DNA from: an uncultured Bacteroidia bacterium
GTDB lineage: Bacteria; Bacteroidota; Bacteroidia; Bacteroidales; Prolixibacteraceae
Assembly: GCA_903905505.1 (NCBI GenBank)
Contig: CAIVGL010000004.1
Span: 62,001 to 126,000 of the forward strand
Reading direction: 5' to 3'
DNA length: 64,000 nucleotides
Shown here: positions 25,105-34,242 of the stretch, piece after piece
How positions within the stretch are numbered: position 1 is the first letter of the stretch
How the letters are laid out: the number at the start of each line of letters is the position of its first letter
Translations under genes and position numbers: made by a program
The notes under the pieces: model-generated
Told to the model about the DNA's origin: nothing
Seen by the model: only the letters and a program-made list of their open reading frames with translations
Database searches by the model: none

Positions 25105-27447
25105 ATGAAAACTAATTTTCTTATTATCCGGGCGCTATTTGCTGCAATGCTCCTACTCCTTGGAGTAAACGTATTTGCGCAAAATATCGATTTCTCAAAA
25201 ACATCTATTATCACATCGACGGGGATAAATTCGCCAGTTCGAGAAACTGCCATTCGCGTCTTGCAGGAAGAGGTTGACAAACGCACAGCTATTAAATTGC
25301 CATTGGTGACAAAAATTGGCTCTGGCTCTTTAATTGTTTTAGCCAAATCAAGCGACACACAGGTTAATGGATTAGCTGTCCCTAAAAGGTCAGGCGAGAA
25401 CCTAGCTGAGAATAAACCAGAAGGGTTTCGACTTGTCCTTGGGAAGTCAGGCAGTCAAGATGTACTTTGGTTGATTGGTGCTGATGAACGGGCCGTGATT
25501 TTTGCTATAGGTCAGTTTCTTAGAACAGCAGAACTTACTAAAAGCAAGATTCTAGTCACAAAGAGAATTGAGATTGCTACGTCACCTGCTTACCCACTTC
25601 GTGGTCATCAAATTGGGTATCGCAATACGGCTAACTCATGGGATGCATGGGATGCTGCACAATTTGAGACCTACTTCCGAGAGCTCGCGATATTTGGGAC
25701 GAACAGCATTGAGAATATCCCTTTTCATGATGGTCCATTAGGTCCAGTGATGCGATTCTCTCGCGAAATGATGAATGCAAAAATGTCGGAGATCTGCAAC
25801 AATTATGGGCTCGATTATTGGGCCTGGACGCCGGCGGATGTGGATCTTTCTAATGATGCACTTTTCAAAGCAGAGGTTCAAAAACATATTGATTTCTATA
25901 AAAGTTGCGCTCGTTTAGATGGTATTTTCTTCCCTGGAGGTGATCCAGGAAGCAACGATCCTAAATTTGTTATGCCATTTTTAAAAGCCATTGCGGCAGA
26001 ACTTAAAAAAGTTCATCCAAAGGCTGGCATGTGGATTTCATTGCAAGGATTTAACGACCAGCAGGTAAATTATTTCTATCAATATTTAGAGGCCAATAAA
26101 CCCGACTGGCTTGCAGGTGTAGCAAATGGTCCAAGTAGTCCGGATCTAGCAGAATCACGTTTCCGGTTACCGAAACAATACAAACACCGTCATTATCCTG
26201 ATTTAACCCATACCATACGCTGTCAATATCCAACTGAAAACTGGGATCAAGCTTATGCTCTAACAGAAGGACGTGAAATTTGCAATCCACAACCGTATTA
26301 TTATGCAAAAGTTCACAATCGCTTTGCTCCCTTGACTGATGGATTCCTGTCCTATTCAGATGGAGTGCACGATGATGTAAACAAAGTCACTTGGAGCCAG
26401 ATGGGTTGGGATCCAGAAAAAGATGTCCGTCAGGTGATGGTCGAATATTCACGTTTCTTTTTCGGCTCTACAGTGGCTGAAGCTGGTGCCGATGGTATTT
26501 TAGCGTTGGAGCGCAATTGGGTTGGACCAGTTGAAGAAAATGGAGGTATCGAAACGACTTTTGCTTTCTGGCAAAATCTCGAAGCTAAACATCCTGAACT
26601 AAAAGGGAACTGGCGCTGGCAACAGTTGGTGATGCGTTCATATTACGACACCTATGTAAAAAGAAGAAAAGTCTATGAGCAAGAGCTCGAAAAAGAGGCT
26701 AACCAAATTCTAGGCACAGCAACTAAAACAGGGTCTGAGAAGGCCATGACTGAAGCTTTAGCCGTCGTAAATAAAGGAGACAACGAAAAGATCTCTCCCG
26801 CATTAAGAGAACGGATTGTCTATTATTGCGAAGCCCTGAACAAGTCTATTGGAATGCAGACTAGTGTGGAAAAATACCACGCCAGTGGATCTGAACGTGG
26901 AGCAATCCTTGACTTTTTAGATTACCCATTAAACAACAGATGGTGGTTAACCGATGAGTTTGCGAAGGTTAGTAAGATGGCTACAGAGAAAGAGAAGATT
27001 GATCGTCTTGTTGTCATTCGCACGTGGGAAAATCCAGGTCCAGGAAGTTATTACGATAACATCTCAGATATCTCTAAAGGACCACGCGTAAAAACCCGTA
27101 CCGAAGATGCTACTGATGTGGCTTGGTGGGAGGATGGCAAAAGCCGAAAGCGTCTTTCAACACAGCTTTATCAAAACTTTCCAAAGCTAGACTATGCAGA
27201 TCTTGATCCTAACGGACACTATACCATACGAATTGCTGGTTATGGCGATGCCTTAATCCGCGTGGACGGAGAACGGATTTCACCAACGGTTTACAGCAAG
27301 GAGCTAGAGCAATTTAAAGAGTTCCAACTTTCACCGAAATATGTAAGCGATGGAAAGATTCAAGTTACGTTTGACATTCCAGAGGAATCAAAAATGAACT
27401 GGCGCGATCAATCTAAGATTTGCGATATCTGGTTATTGAAAAAATAA
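25105..27447 (+). CDS. Secreted glycosidase-like protein, paralogue 2 (GH20/GH67-like layout)
   Basis: This 780-residue protein is collinear with the upstream gene over its whole length. It shares VLQEEV-KRT, PLRGHQIGYRNTANSWDAWD, FFPGGDPGSNDP, WISLQGFN, RFRLPKQY, HDDVNKVTW, YYDTYVKRRKVYEQ, YPLNNRWW, WENPGPGS and DALIRVDGER. By eye well over half of the positions match. The signal peptide is different (LLLGVNVFAQN). The shared acidic residues in the GGDPG, SYSDG and DVNK blocks are the best candidates for a catalytic or metal site. The pair probably arose by tandem duplication and may have divided linkages between them. No family assignment can be made with confidence. Confidence 0.78.
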   Translation: MKTNFLIIRALFAAMLLLLGVNVFAQNIDFSKTSIITSTGINSPVRETAIRVLQEEVDKRTAIKLPLVTKIGSGSLIVLAKSSDTQVNGLAVPKRSGENLAENKPEGFRLVLGKSGSQDVLWLIGADERAVIFAIGQFLRTAELTKSKILVTKRIEIATSPAYPLRGHQIGYRNTANSWDAWDAAQFETYFRELAIFGTNSIENIPFHDGPLGPVMRFSREMMNAKMSEICNNYGLDYWAWTPADVDLSNDALFKAEVQKHIDFYKSCARLDGIFFPGGDPGSNDPKFVMPFLKAIAAELKKVHPKAGMWISLQGFNDQQVNYFYQYLEANKPDWLAGVANGPSSPDLAESRFRLPKQYKHRHYPDLTHTIRCQYPTENWDQAYALTEGREICNPQPYYYAKVHNRFAPLTDGFLSYSDGVHDDVNKVTWSQMGWDPEKDVRQVMVEYSRFFFGSTVAEAGADGILALERNWVGPVEENGGIETTFAFWQNLEAKHPELKGNWRWQQLVMRSYYDTYVKRRKVYEQELEKEANQILGTATKTGSEKAMTEALAVVNKGDNEKISPALRERIVYYCEALNKSIGMQTSVEKYHASGSERGAILDFLDYPLNNRWWLTDEFAKVSKMATEKEKIDRLVVIRTWENPGPGSYYDNISDISKGPRVKTRTEDATDVAWWEDGKSRKRLSTQLYQNFPKLDYADLDPNGHYTIRIAGYGDALIRVDGERISPTVYSKELEQFKEFQLSPKYVSDGKIQVTFDIPEESKMNWRDQSKICDIWLLKK

Positions 27448-27461
27448 AACGAACTAATTCA

Positions 27462-27498
27462 AATAGTCCGGATACCTTTCTAGGCAGTCAGGACTATT
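27462..27498 (+). terminator. Intercistronic hairpin without a T-run
   Basis: AATAGTCC (27462-27469) and GGACTATT (27491-27498) form an 8-base stem closing a 21-base loop, directly before the aldolase-family gene at 27508. There is no T-tract, so an mRNA-processing or stability role is as likely as termination. Confidence 0.4.
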
Positions 27499-27507
27499 CA
27501 ATTTATC

Positions 27508-28416
27508 ATGAAGGAACTTTACCCGCTTTTTGGCATTGTAACCGTTTTAAATACACCATTTAAGAGTGATAATTCGGTTGATCTTCGGGCTCTGAAATTA
27601 AATGTCCGAGAGGCAATCCATGCTGGAGTGTCTGGATTTTTAGTTCCTGCGATGGCTTCCGAAGTATCCAAACTTACGGATACCGAACGAATACAGATGG
27701 TTGAATCTGTTCTTCAAGAGGTCAATGGCCAAGTGCCTGTTATTGCAGGGGCAGGAGAACCCGATCTTATAAAAAGCAAAAAGCTTCTACGATCTTATGC
27801 CGAATTAGGTTGTCGAAATATGTTATTTCAGATCCCCTATCAGAATGACGAACAGTTTAAAAGTCATTTTATGAAACTGGCAGATATTGATCTTGAGATG
27901 ATTATGCTGCAAGATTGGAATGCAACAGGTGATGGTCTATCTGATGATCTTATCCTGTCGCTCTTTGAAGAAGTACCTGCATTCAGATGCTTAAAAGTTG
28001 AGACAGTTCCTGCCGGCGTGAAATACTCCCGGATTTTAAACCTTACGAAGGGAAAATTAAATATCAGCGGAGGCTGGGCCGTCACCCAGATGATTGAGGG
28101 GTTGAAAAGAGGGGTTCATGCCTTTATGCCCACTGGTATGCATTGGATCTATGCCAAAATATATAAACTTTGGAAGGAAGGAAAAGAGACGGAGGCCACC
28201 GATTTATTTCGAAAGATTTTACCTGTTCTTGCCTTCTCAAATCAACACCTTGATATGTCGATCCACTTCTTTAAACGGCTGCTTCATCAACAACAGATCT
28301 ATCCAACAGATCAAGTGCGTGGACCCATACTTCCTTTCGACAACATCCATAAAGAGCTAGCCGACTCCTTGATAAAAATAATAATCGATCTTGAACAAGA
28401 GATAAAACGAACTTAA
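27508..28416 (+). CDS. Dihydrodipicolinate-synthase-family aldolase/dehydratase
   Basis: This protein has 302 residues and no signal peptide, so it is cytoplasmic. The DapA/NanA fold is shown by GIVTVLNTPF at the start, the GVSGFLVPAMASEV loop (in place of GTTGE) and the Schiff-base lysine in CLKVE (Lys163). The tyrosine normally found in a YNxP motif about 30 residues earlier is absent: the sequence there is MLQDWNATG (133-141). The enzyme therefore probably uses a different proton relay or is a dehydratase of a keto-sugar acid. Its place among secreted glycan enzymes suggests that it degrades a released sugar acid. The exact substrate cannot be told. Confidence 0.88.
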   Translation: MKELYPLFGIVTVLNTPFKSDNSVDLRALKLNVREAIHAGVSGFLVPAMASEVSKLTDTERIQMVESVLQEVNGQVPVIAGAGEPDLIKSKKLLRSYAELGCRNMLFQIPYQNDEQFKSHFMKLADIDLEMIMLQDWNATGDGLSDDLILSLFEEVPAFRCLKVETVPAGVKYSRILNLTKGKLNISGGWAVTQMIEGLKRGVHAFMPTGMHWIYAKIYKLWKEGKETEATDLFRKILPVLAFSNQHLDMSIHFFKRLLHQQQIYPTDQVRGPILPFDNIHKELADSLIKIIIDLEQEIKRT

Positions 28417-28436
28417 TAGTCCTAAAGAATAACACC

Positions 28437-30590
28437 ATGAAACGAAGAATCATCTTATCCAGCCTAATTAGCATCTTATTTTCTGCAATCTGTTTGAGTA
28501 CGGCGGCACAATCTATTAAGCCAGTAACTAGCGGAAAGTATTACCAAGAGATAAGCACTAAGATTGCCTTGCCTCAATCAGCAGAATCAATAATCGTTAA
28601 ACTCTTCAAGGAGGAGAACAAGGTTATTGCGATTGCATCCAATGGGGTTTTTCGATATGAAAATGGGATCTGGTCTGGAAAGCCATCAGGGACCGACTGG
28701 AGAACCGCTGCAATAGATAAGCAGGGAAAAGTATGGCTGGCAAATCAGAATACGATTCAAAAAGAGGGAGAGGACAAAACATTAAGTCTGCCATCCACAG
28801 CATCTCAAGACACTATAGTAAGTCTGTATTTCGAAAATGAAACGCTTTGGATCGGAACAACAAATCGATTACTCTCGTGGAATGGTAGTTGGAGTGAGAT
28901 CCCATGCTCAACAGGAAAACGAGTAAACTCAATTTTAAGAGATGCCAAAGGTGATTTATGGGTGGCCTCAACTGGGGGATTGTTGCGTCGCATGAACAGT
29001 CAATGGGTTAACCTCGATGAGGATCTAATGGCGAATGGACTAAAACACTACTATTCATCCTTGCAAAATGGGAAATCGCCTGGCGACGTTCTATTCGGTG
29101 GACTATTCGCTTTCGGTTGTATTGCGGCAGATGGGAATCACTGGCTCTTAAGAGGAGCAGATGGATTACCTTATGGACCAATCACCGTGATTAAAACAAT
29201 AAAAGATGCCACTTGGCTGGGTACCGACAAGGGTGTTATCAAAAAAGACAAAACCTGGCATTACTACAATGGTAAACGATGGTTGTCAGACAATAAGACC
29301 AACGATATTCTTCCACTCGACGAACATACCACCTGGATTGCTACTTCAAAAGGGATCAGTCAGATTCAGGAGGTCAGCATGACCTTAGCTCAAAAAGCAC
29401 AAGCATTTGAAGAACGAATCAGACTGCGTCACGACCGCTATGGGTTGGTTAGCGGCTCTAGCTTAAGTAGCTCAGGTGATCTTTCAACAAGTCGGACTGG
29501 AACAGATGATAACGATGGTCTTTGGACAGCTATTTATCTAGCAGCAGAGAGCTACAGATATGCAGTTACCAAAGAGCCCGAAGCGAAAAAAAATGCCAAT
29601 AAAGCATTTGAAGCACTCGAACGACTGGAGAAGCTGACGGGAATGCCTGGTTTCCCAGCACGATCAATCGTGGCCGCAGATGAAGATACAGGCCAAGGTG
29701 GTGAGTGGCATCTCACACCAGATCAGAAATGGAAATGGAAAGGTGATACAAGTTCCGACGAGATTGTAGGACATATGTTTGCCTATCCCCTATTTTTTGA
29801 TTTAGTGGCTGAAGGGGAGATGAAAGAACGGGTTAAAAGTTTGGTTCATCGATTAATGAGCACCATCGTTGATCACAATTTCCAACTCGTAGACCTCGAT
29901 GGCAAAGCGACACGCTGGGCCGTATGGACACCTGACTCCCTAAACTTTGCAAACAATTGGTGGTACGAAAAAGGGATTAATTCGATGCAGATCCTAGCCT
30001 TCCTAAAGGCGGGTCTTCATGTCACCGGGGATCAGAAATTCGAAAAAGCCTATCAGACCTTGACACAAAAACACCACTATGTCGAAAATATGATTCCGCA
30101 GAAGATGTATGGACCTTTCGACATTAACCACTCGGATGACGAACTTGCATTCTTGCCAAACTACACCTTGCTGCGGTATGCCAACGATGCTCAACTACTT
30201 CCAAAATTTATAAAAAGCACCGAACGGAGCTGGCGCGTTGAGCAACCGGATCGGATTCCAATTTGGAATATCATTTCGAGTATTGGACTAAAAAGAGATT
30301 GCGATCTTAAAATTGCCCTCGAAGAGCTCCAACAAATCCCCATGGATCTAATCACCTGGCGCATGGAAAATAGTCATCGATGGGATTTGCCTCGCGACCA
30401 GCTAAACGATCGTTTTGGAAAGGCACAAGCGATTAGACCCATTCCAACACCAGAGCGAGGAATATCAAAATGGAATAGTAACACCTATGTCTATGATTCC
30501 GGCTCGGATGGACATGGCGAGGACGACGGCGCATTTTTCTTGCTTCCCTATTGGATGGGAAGATATCATGGAATGATCATTGAGAAATAG
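28437..30590 (+). CDS. Secreted propeller plus helical-barrel protein, copy 1
   Basis: This 717-residue protein has a signal peptide (AICLSTAAQS). Residues of about 40-310 are sensor-type propeller blades (NGVFRYENGIWSG, KQGKVWLANQN, ATWLGTDKGVIKK, TTWIATSKGISQI) like those of two-component regulator propellers. There is no kinase or membrane anchor. Residues of about 330-715 form an all-helical domain with the marks shared by all five copies here: DNDGLWTAIYLAAESYRYAVT, SSDEIVGH, DLDGKATRWAVW, NHSDDE, NSHRWD and LLPYWMGRYHG. The layout is close to what I recall for PL27 L-rhamnose-alpha-1,4-glucuronate lyases. That link is from memory and unverified. It precedes a tandem paralogue by about 20 bases. 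Confidence 0.8.
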   Translation: MKRRIILSSLISILFSAICLSTAAQSIKPVTSGKYYQEISTKIALPQSAESIIVKLFKEENKVIAIASNGVFRYENGIWSGKPSGTDWRTAAIDKQGKVWLANQNTIQKEGEDKTLSLPSTASQDTIVSLYFENETLWIGTTNRLLSWNGSWSEIPCSTGKRVNSILRDAKGDLWVASTGGLLRRMNSQWVNLDEDLMANGLKHYYSSLQNGKSPGDVLFGGLFAFGCIAADGNHWLLRGADGLPYGPITVIKTIKDATWLGTDKGVIKKDKTWHYYNGKRWLSDNKTNDILPLDEHTTWIATSKGISQIQEVSMTLAQKAQAFEERIRLRHDRYGLVSGSSLSSSGDLSTSRTGTDDNDGLWTAIYLAAESYRYAVTKEPEAKKNANKAFEALERLEKLTGMPGFPARSIVAADEDTGQGGEWHLTPDQKWKWKGDTSSDEIVGHMFAYPLFFDLVAEGEMKERVKSLVHRLMSTIVDHNFQLVDLDGKATRWAVWTPDSLNFANNWWYEKGINSMQILAFLKAGLHVTGDQKFEKAYQTLTQKHHYVENMIPQKMYGPFDINHSDDELAFLPNYTLLRYANDAQLLPKFIKSTERSWRVEQPDRIPIWNIISSIGLKRDCDLKIALEELQQIPMDLITWRMENSHRWDLPRDQLNDRFGKAQAIRPIPTPERGISKWNSNTYVYDSGSDGHGEDDGAFFLLPYWMGRYHGMIIEK

Positions 30591-30611
30591 TTTTAATAAG
30601 AAATTTTGAGG

Positions 30612-32777
30612 ATGAAAATAGATCGATTAGTCTGCAGTATACTTCTTGTATTTTTAATACAGTTCAACGTGAGTTCACAACCTTCTGGGAGTGCGAAGCT
30701 AGTTCACGAAACCTATCTGCAAGAGATAAAGACCGATATACCATTACCCCATTTTGCATCTTCGGATATTTTAAAGCTTTTTAAAATAAAGGAAAAAATT
30801 ACCTGTGTTACCTCAAACGGGATTTATTACTACGAAAACAATCGTTGGAGTGGTAACCCAAATCATTCCGTTTGGGAAACGGCAACGCTCGACAAGAAAA
30901 ATGAGATCTGGGTGGCCACTAAGACATTTATTCAAAATGGAGATAGTACCATTCACATTAAACTGCCTGAGAATTCGCAAAACGACACCATTAATTGTCT
31001 TGCCTGGGAGAATGAAAAGCTGTTGCATGTTGGCACCAGCAATGGAGTGTTAACCTATGATGGTTCGTGGCATTCGGTCTCAATGACTATAGGGAAAAGA
31101 GTCAATGCTATAGTCGCCGATCAAAAAGGGGATCTATGGGTCGCTACCAATAAAGGACTTTTGCGTCGCATGTCGACTGGGTGGTTTAATATGGATGCTC
31201 ATCTGATGGCAAAAGGACTAAAGAAACAGTATTTCGCCCTTGAGTCAACCGCTAAAAACGACTTGCTATTTGGTGGACTTTTTGCCCTTGGATGTATTGC
31301 TGAAGATGGAGACAACTGGCTATTAAGAGGTGCTGATGGTCTCCCTTATGGTCCGATTACGTCCATTCACACCTTCAATAAAACCATCTGGCTTGGAACA
31401 GATAAAGGGGCCATCAAGAAAGATACAAAATGGCGTTATTACAATGGTAAGAGATGGTTGCCAAACAATAAAATCAATGATATACTCCCTCTAGACGAGC
31501 ATACAGTATGGATTGCAACACCTTCGGGAATCAGTCAAATCAAGGAGACGCCAATGACTTTGGAGCAGAAAGCTTCGATTTTTGAGGAGCGAATCAGATT
31601 GCGCCACAACCGATATGGGCTAGTTAGCCAATCGTTATTAACTACCCCAGGCGACTTGTCGACGAGTAAAAAAACCACCAACGATAACGATGGACTTTGG
31701 TCGGCGATTTACCTGGCAGCTGAGTGTTATAGGTATGCAGTCACCAAAGATCCAGAAGCGAAAAAGAATGCGTTTCATAGCTACGAAGCTTTAGAACGAC
31801 TAGAAACAGCAACTGGAATAAGCGGATTGCCTGGACGATCTTTTGCAGCCGCTACTGATACCGTGATCCAGTCGCGCTCGCCCTATCCTAAAAAATGGCA
31901 TCCTTCAGCCGATGGGAAATGGCAATGGCTTGATGATGCGAGCTCGGATGAACTTGCCGGACATCTATTTGCCATTCCACTTTTTTATGATCTAGTTGCA
32001 GATGCTCCAACAAAAAAGCGTATAAAAGGGCTCGTTGACCGCGAAATGACTCATATTATCACGAACAACTTCCAATTTATTGATTTCGATGGAAAGCCTA
32101 CACAATGGGCCATTTGGAATCCCGATTCGCTGAATAATGTTCCAGGTCGGTGGTATGAGCGAGGCACTAATTCCTTGCAGATACTCTCCTTCCTAAAAGT
32201 TGCCGTATACATTACTGGAGATCAAAAATTTGAAAGGGCTTATCAGATGCTGATTCAAAAGCATCACTATGCCGAGAATACACTGGAGGCCAAAAGAGCA
32301 GTTCCATATGAGAATAGCCACTCAGATGATATCTTGACTTACCTCCCCTATTACTCCCTATTTGCTTATTCAAAAGACACTAAACATCTTCCCACTTATA
32401 TCACAAGCATTCAACGAGCATGGAACGCAGCAAAGCCCGATCGAACTCCGCTATGGAATATTATCACGAGTGTAGCACTCAAGAAAGATTGTGATCTAGC
32501 AATTGCCAAAGAGGAACTTCAGCTCATACCCATGGATATGATCACCTGGACGATGGACAATAGTCACCGCTGGGACCTGCAGTCCGATCAGCTTATTGAT
32601 CGCTCTAGAAAAGCGCAAGCGACACGAATTATTCCTACCCCAGAAGCGGGCATTGTGAAGGCAAATTCAAATCCGCGTGAGTTTATTTTAGGTTCAGATG
32701 GAGCTCATGAAGATGACGGGGCCTATTTCCTACTACCCTATTGGATGGGGAGGTATCATGGGTATTTTAAGAAATAA
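30612..32777 (+). CDS. Secreted propeller plus helical-barrel protein, copy 2
   Basis: The ATG at 30612 is preferred over a TTG two codons earlier. The 721-residue product has a signal peptide (FLIQFNVSSQ). It is collinear with copy 1, with a propeller containing NGIYYYENNRWSG, TIWLGTDKGAIKK and TVWIATPSGISQI. The helical domain contains NDNDGLWSAIYLAAECYRYAVT, SSDELAGH, DFDGKPTQWAIWNPD, NSHSDD, NSHRWD and LLPYWMGRYHG. Copies 1 and 2 are clearly a recent tandem duplication and closer to each other than to the three minus-strand copies. It ends the plus-strand operon and is convergent with the TPR gene, leaving only 24 bases between stops and no strong terminator there. Confidence 0.8.
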   Translation: MKIDRLVCSILLVFLIQFNVSSQPSGSAKLVHETYLQEIKTDIPLPHFASSDILKLFKIKEKITCVTSNGIYYYENNRWSGNPNHSVWETATLDKKNEIWVATKTFIQNGDSTIHIKLPENSQNDTINCLAWENEKLLHVGTSNGVLTYDGSWHSVSMTIGKRVNAIVADQKGDLWVATNKGLLRRMSTGWFNMDAHLMAKGLKKQYFALESTAKNDLLFGGLFALGCIAEDGDNWLLRGADGLPYGPITSIHTFNKTIWLGTDKGAIKKDTKWRYYNGKRWLPNNKINDILPLDEHTVWIATPSGISQIKETPMTLEQKASIFEERIRLRHNRYGLVSQSLLTTPGDLSTSKKTTNDNDGLWSAIYLAAECYRYAVTKDPEAKKNAFHSYEALERLETATGISGLPGRSFAAATDTVIQSRSPYPKKWHPSADGKWQWLDDASSDELAGHLFAIPLFYDLVADAPTKKRIKGLVDREMTHIITNNFQFIDFDGKPTQWAIWNPDSLNNVPGRWYERGTNSLQILSFLKVAVYITGDQKFERAYQMLIQKHHYAENTLEAKRAVPYENSHSDDILTYLPYYSLFAYSKDTKHLPTYITSIQRAWNAAKPDRTPLWNIITSVALKKDCDLAIAKEELQLIPMDMITWTMDNSHRWDLQSDQLIDRSRKAQATRIIPTPEAGIVKANSNPREFILGSDGAHEDDGAYFLLPYWMGRYHGYFKK

Positions 32778-32801
32778 AATAGACGTAAGATTTGATACTA
32801 T

Positions 32802-33971
32802 TTAGCAGTATTTCGCAATAGCTTCTATGGCATCCGCAGAGCCCAACTCTGCAGCTCGTCGGAAATCCAATGCTGCCTCATGTTGCTGTCCAAGGTCTAG
32901 GCGTGTTAATCCCCGAGCATAGATCGATTCAGCATCATCAGGATTAAGTTGAATAGCCGAAGTAAAGTCAGCTACTGCCCCACCATAAAGTTTAAGGTTG
33001 CATTTCGCATTCCCGCGATGGGTATAAATGGAGGGATAGGTTGAATCGAGCTCGATGACTTTGGTGTAATCGGCTACAGCTCCCCTAAAATCTTGTATGG
33101 CATTCTTTGCAAATCCTCGGCTATACCAAGCCAAAACGTCGTTTGGCTCCGCCTCTATAACTTTGGTATAATCGGCTATGGCTCCTGCATAATCTTGAAG
33201 ATTACCTTTGGCATGACCACGAAGATTATAGATCAAGGTATATTTTGGACTAAGAACAAGGACCATGGAGAAATCGTCAATCGCACCTCGATAATCAAAA
33301 AGGGCATTCTTAGCTAAAGCTCTATTGTAATACGAAACAACATCCTCTCCATTGAGATCAATAGCCATCGTAAAGTCGCGGATCGATCCATCGAAATCAT
33401 CCAACCCTTTTCGCGCTAATCCCCGACTACAAAATGCCATTGAATCGTATGGTTCCAAGGAGATAACTTTTGAATAATCGGTGATGGCACTTTTATAATT
33501 CCGCAAGAAGAAATTGCTTACCCCTCGATTGTAATAAGCCTCAATATGCATCGGATCGATTGCAATAGCGGCAGTAAAATCGATTACTGCCCCTCTAAAA
33601 TCTTCGATGCTATTCTTCGCAAAACCTCTATTGTAAAGAGCCGTGGCATCCTCTGCATCGGCAGTTATGGCAGCAGAATAATCAGCAATAGCTCCTCGGT
33701 AATCGTTCAGCGCATTCTTGGCATTTCCCCTATTATTGTAAACCATGTCATAGCTAGGGTCAATCTCGAGTGCCACATTATAGTCGGCTATAGCGCCAAA
33801 AAAATCATTTAAATTGTATTTCGCATTACCCCGGTTGTAGTAAAGCTCTGCATCATTCGAATTTAGCGCGATAGCTTGGGTGTAATCCAAGATAGCTCCT
33901 GGGTAATCTTCGTCGGTAAACTTCTTATTTCCGTTTTCACTAAAGGGGATGTAATCGATATTTTGTTCCAT
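32802..33971 (-). CDS. TPR-repeat protein, eleven regular repeats
   Basis: This 389-residue protein consists almost entirely of tetratricopeptide repeats of 34 residues. There are about eleven copies with the recurring pattern AIADYTKVIELDP-N-AE-YYNRGNAKYNLNDFxG. The repeats are unusually uniform. There is no signal peptide or transmembrane segment, so it is probably a cytoplasmic protein-interaction scaffold. It lies alone, on the strand opposite to both neighbours (convergent with the propeller protein, divergent from the DUF1080 gene), so context gives no partner. Confidence 0.9.
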   Translation of the reverse strand: MEQNIDYIPFSENGNKKFTDEDYPGAILDYTQAIALNSNDAELYYNRGNAKYNLNDFFGAIADYNVALEIDPSYDMVYNNRGNAKNALNDYRGAIADYSAAITADAEDATALYNRGFAKNSIEDFRGAVIDFTAAIAIDPMHIEAYYNRGVSNFFLRNYKSAITDYSKVISLEPYDSMAFCSRGLARKGLDDFDGSIRDFTMAIDLNGEDVVSYYNRALAKNALFDYRGAIDDFSMVLVLSPKYTLIYNLRGHAKGNLQDYAGAIADYTKVIEAEPNDVLAWYSRGFAKNAIQDFRGAVADYTKVIELDSTYPSIYTHRGNAKCNLKLYGGAVADFTSAIQLNPDDAESIYARGLTRLDLGQQHEAALDFRRAAELGSADAIEAIAKYC

Positions 33972-34242
33972 AATTTCAACTGCAATATTCTTTTAAGAAG
34001 AGGGGAGCTCTCCCTCTACTATCATTACAACAAGGATAGGTAAAAAGTTTAACCTATTTAGTACCGAAACAATTTATTCCACCCAAAATCAATAGATTTC
34101 AAACGAAAGCACAGCGAAGGAATTATCCATAAGAAGTTTGATATGTTGCAAATATGTGGTATTATTGAGTAGCCTAACAACCTACTTCAAAACTAATCAT
34201 TTATCATATTCGTTTAAATTTTACAAACTAATTTTTAAATCA

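Noticed and set aside
33972-34242. Promoter between the TPR and DUF1080 genes
   Set aside because: No TAnnTTTG with a TTG at proper spacing was found on either strand; only an imperfect dyad around GAGCTC at about 34005 is visible.
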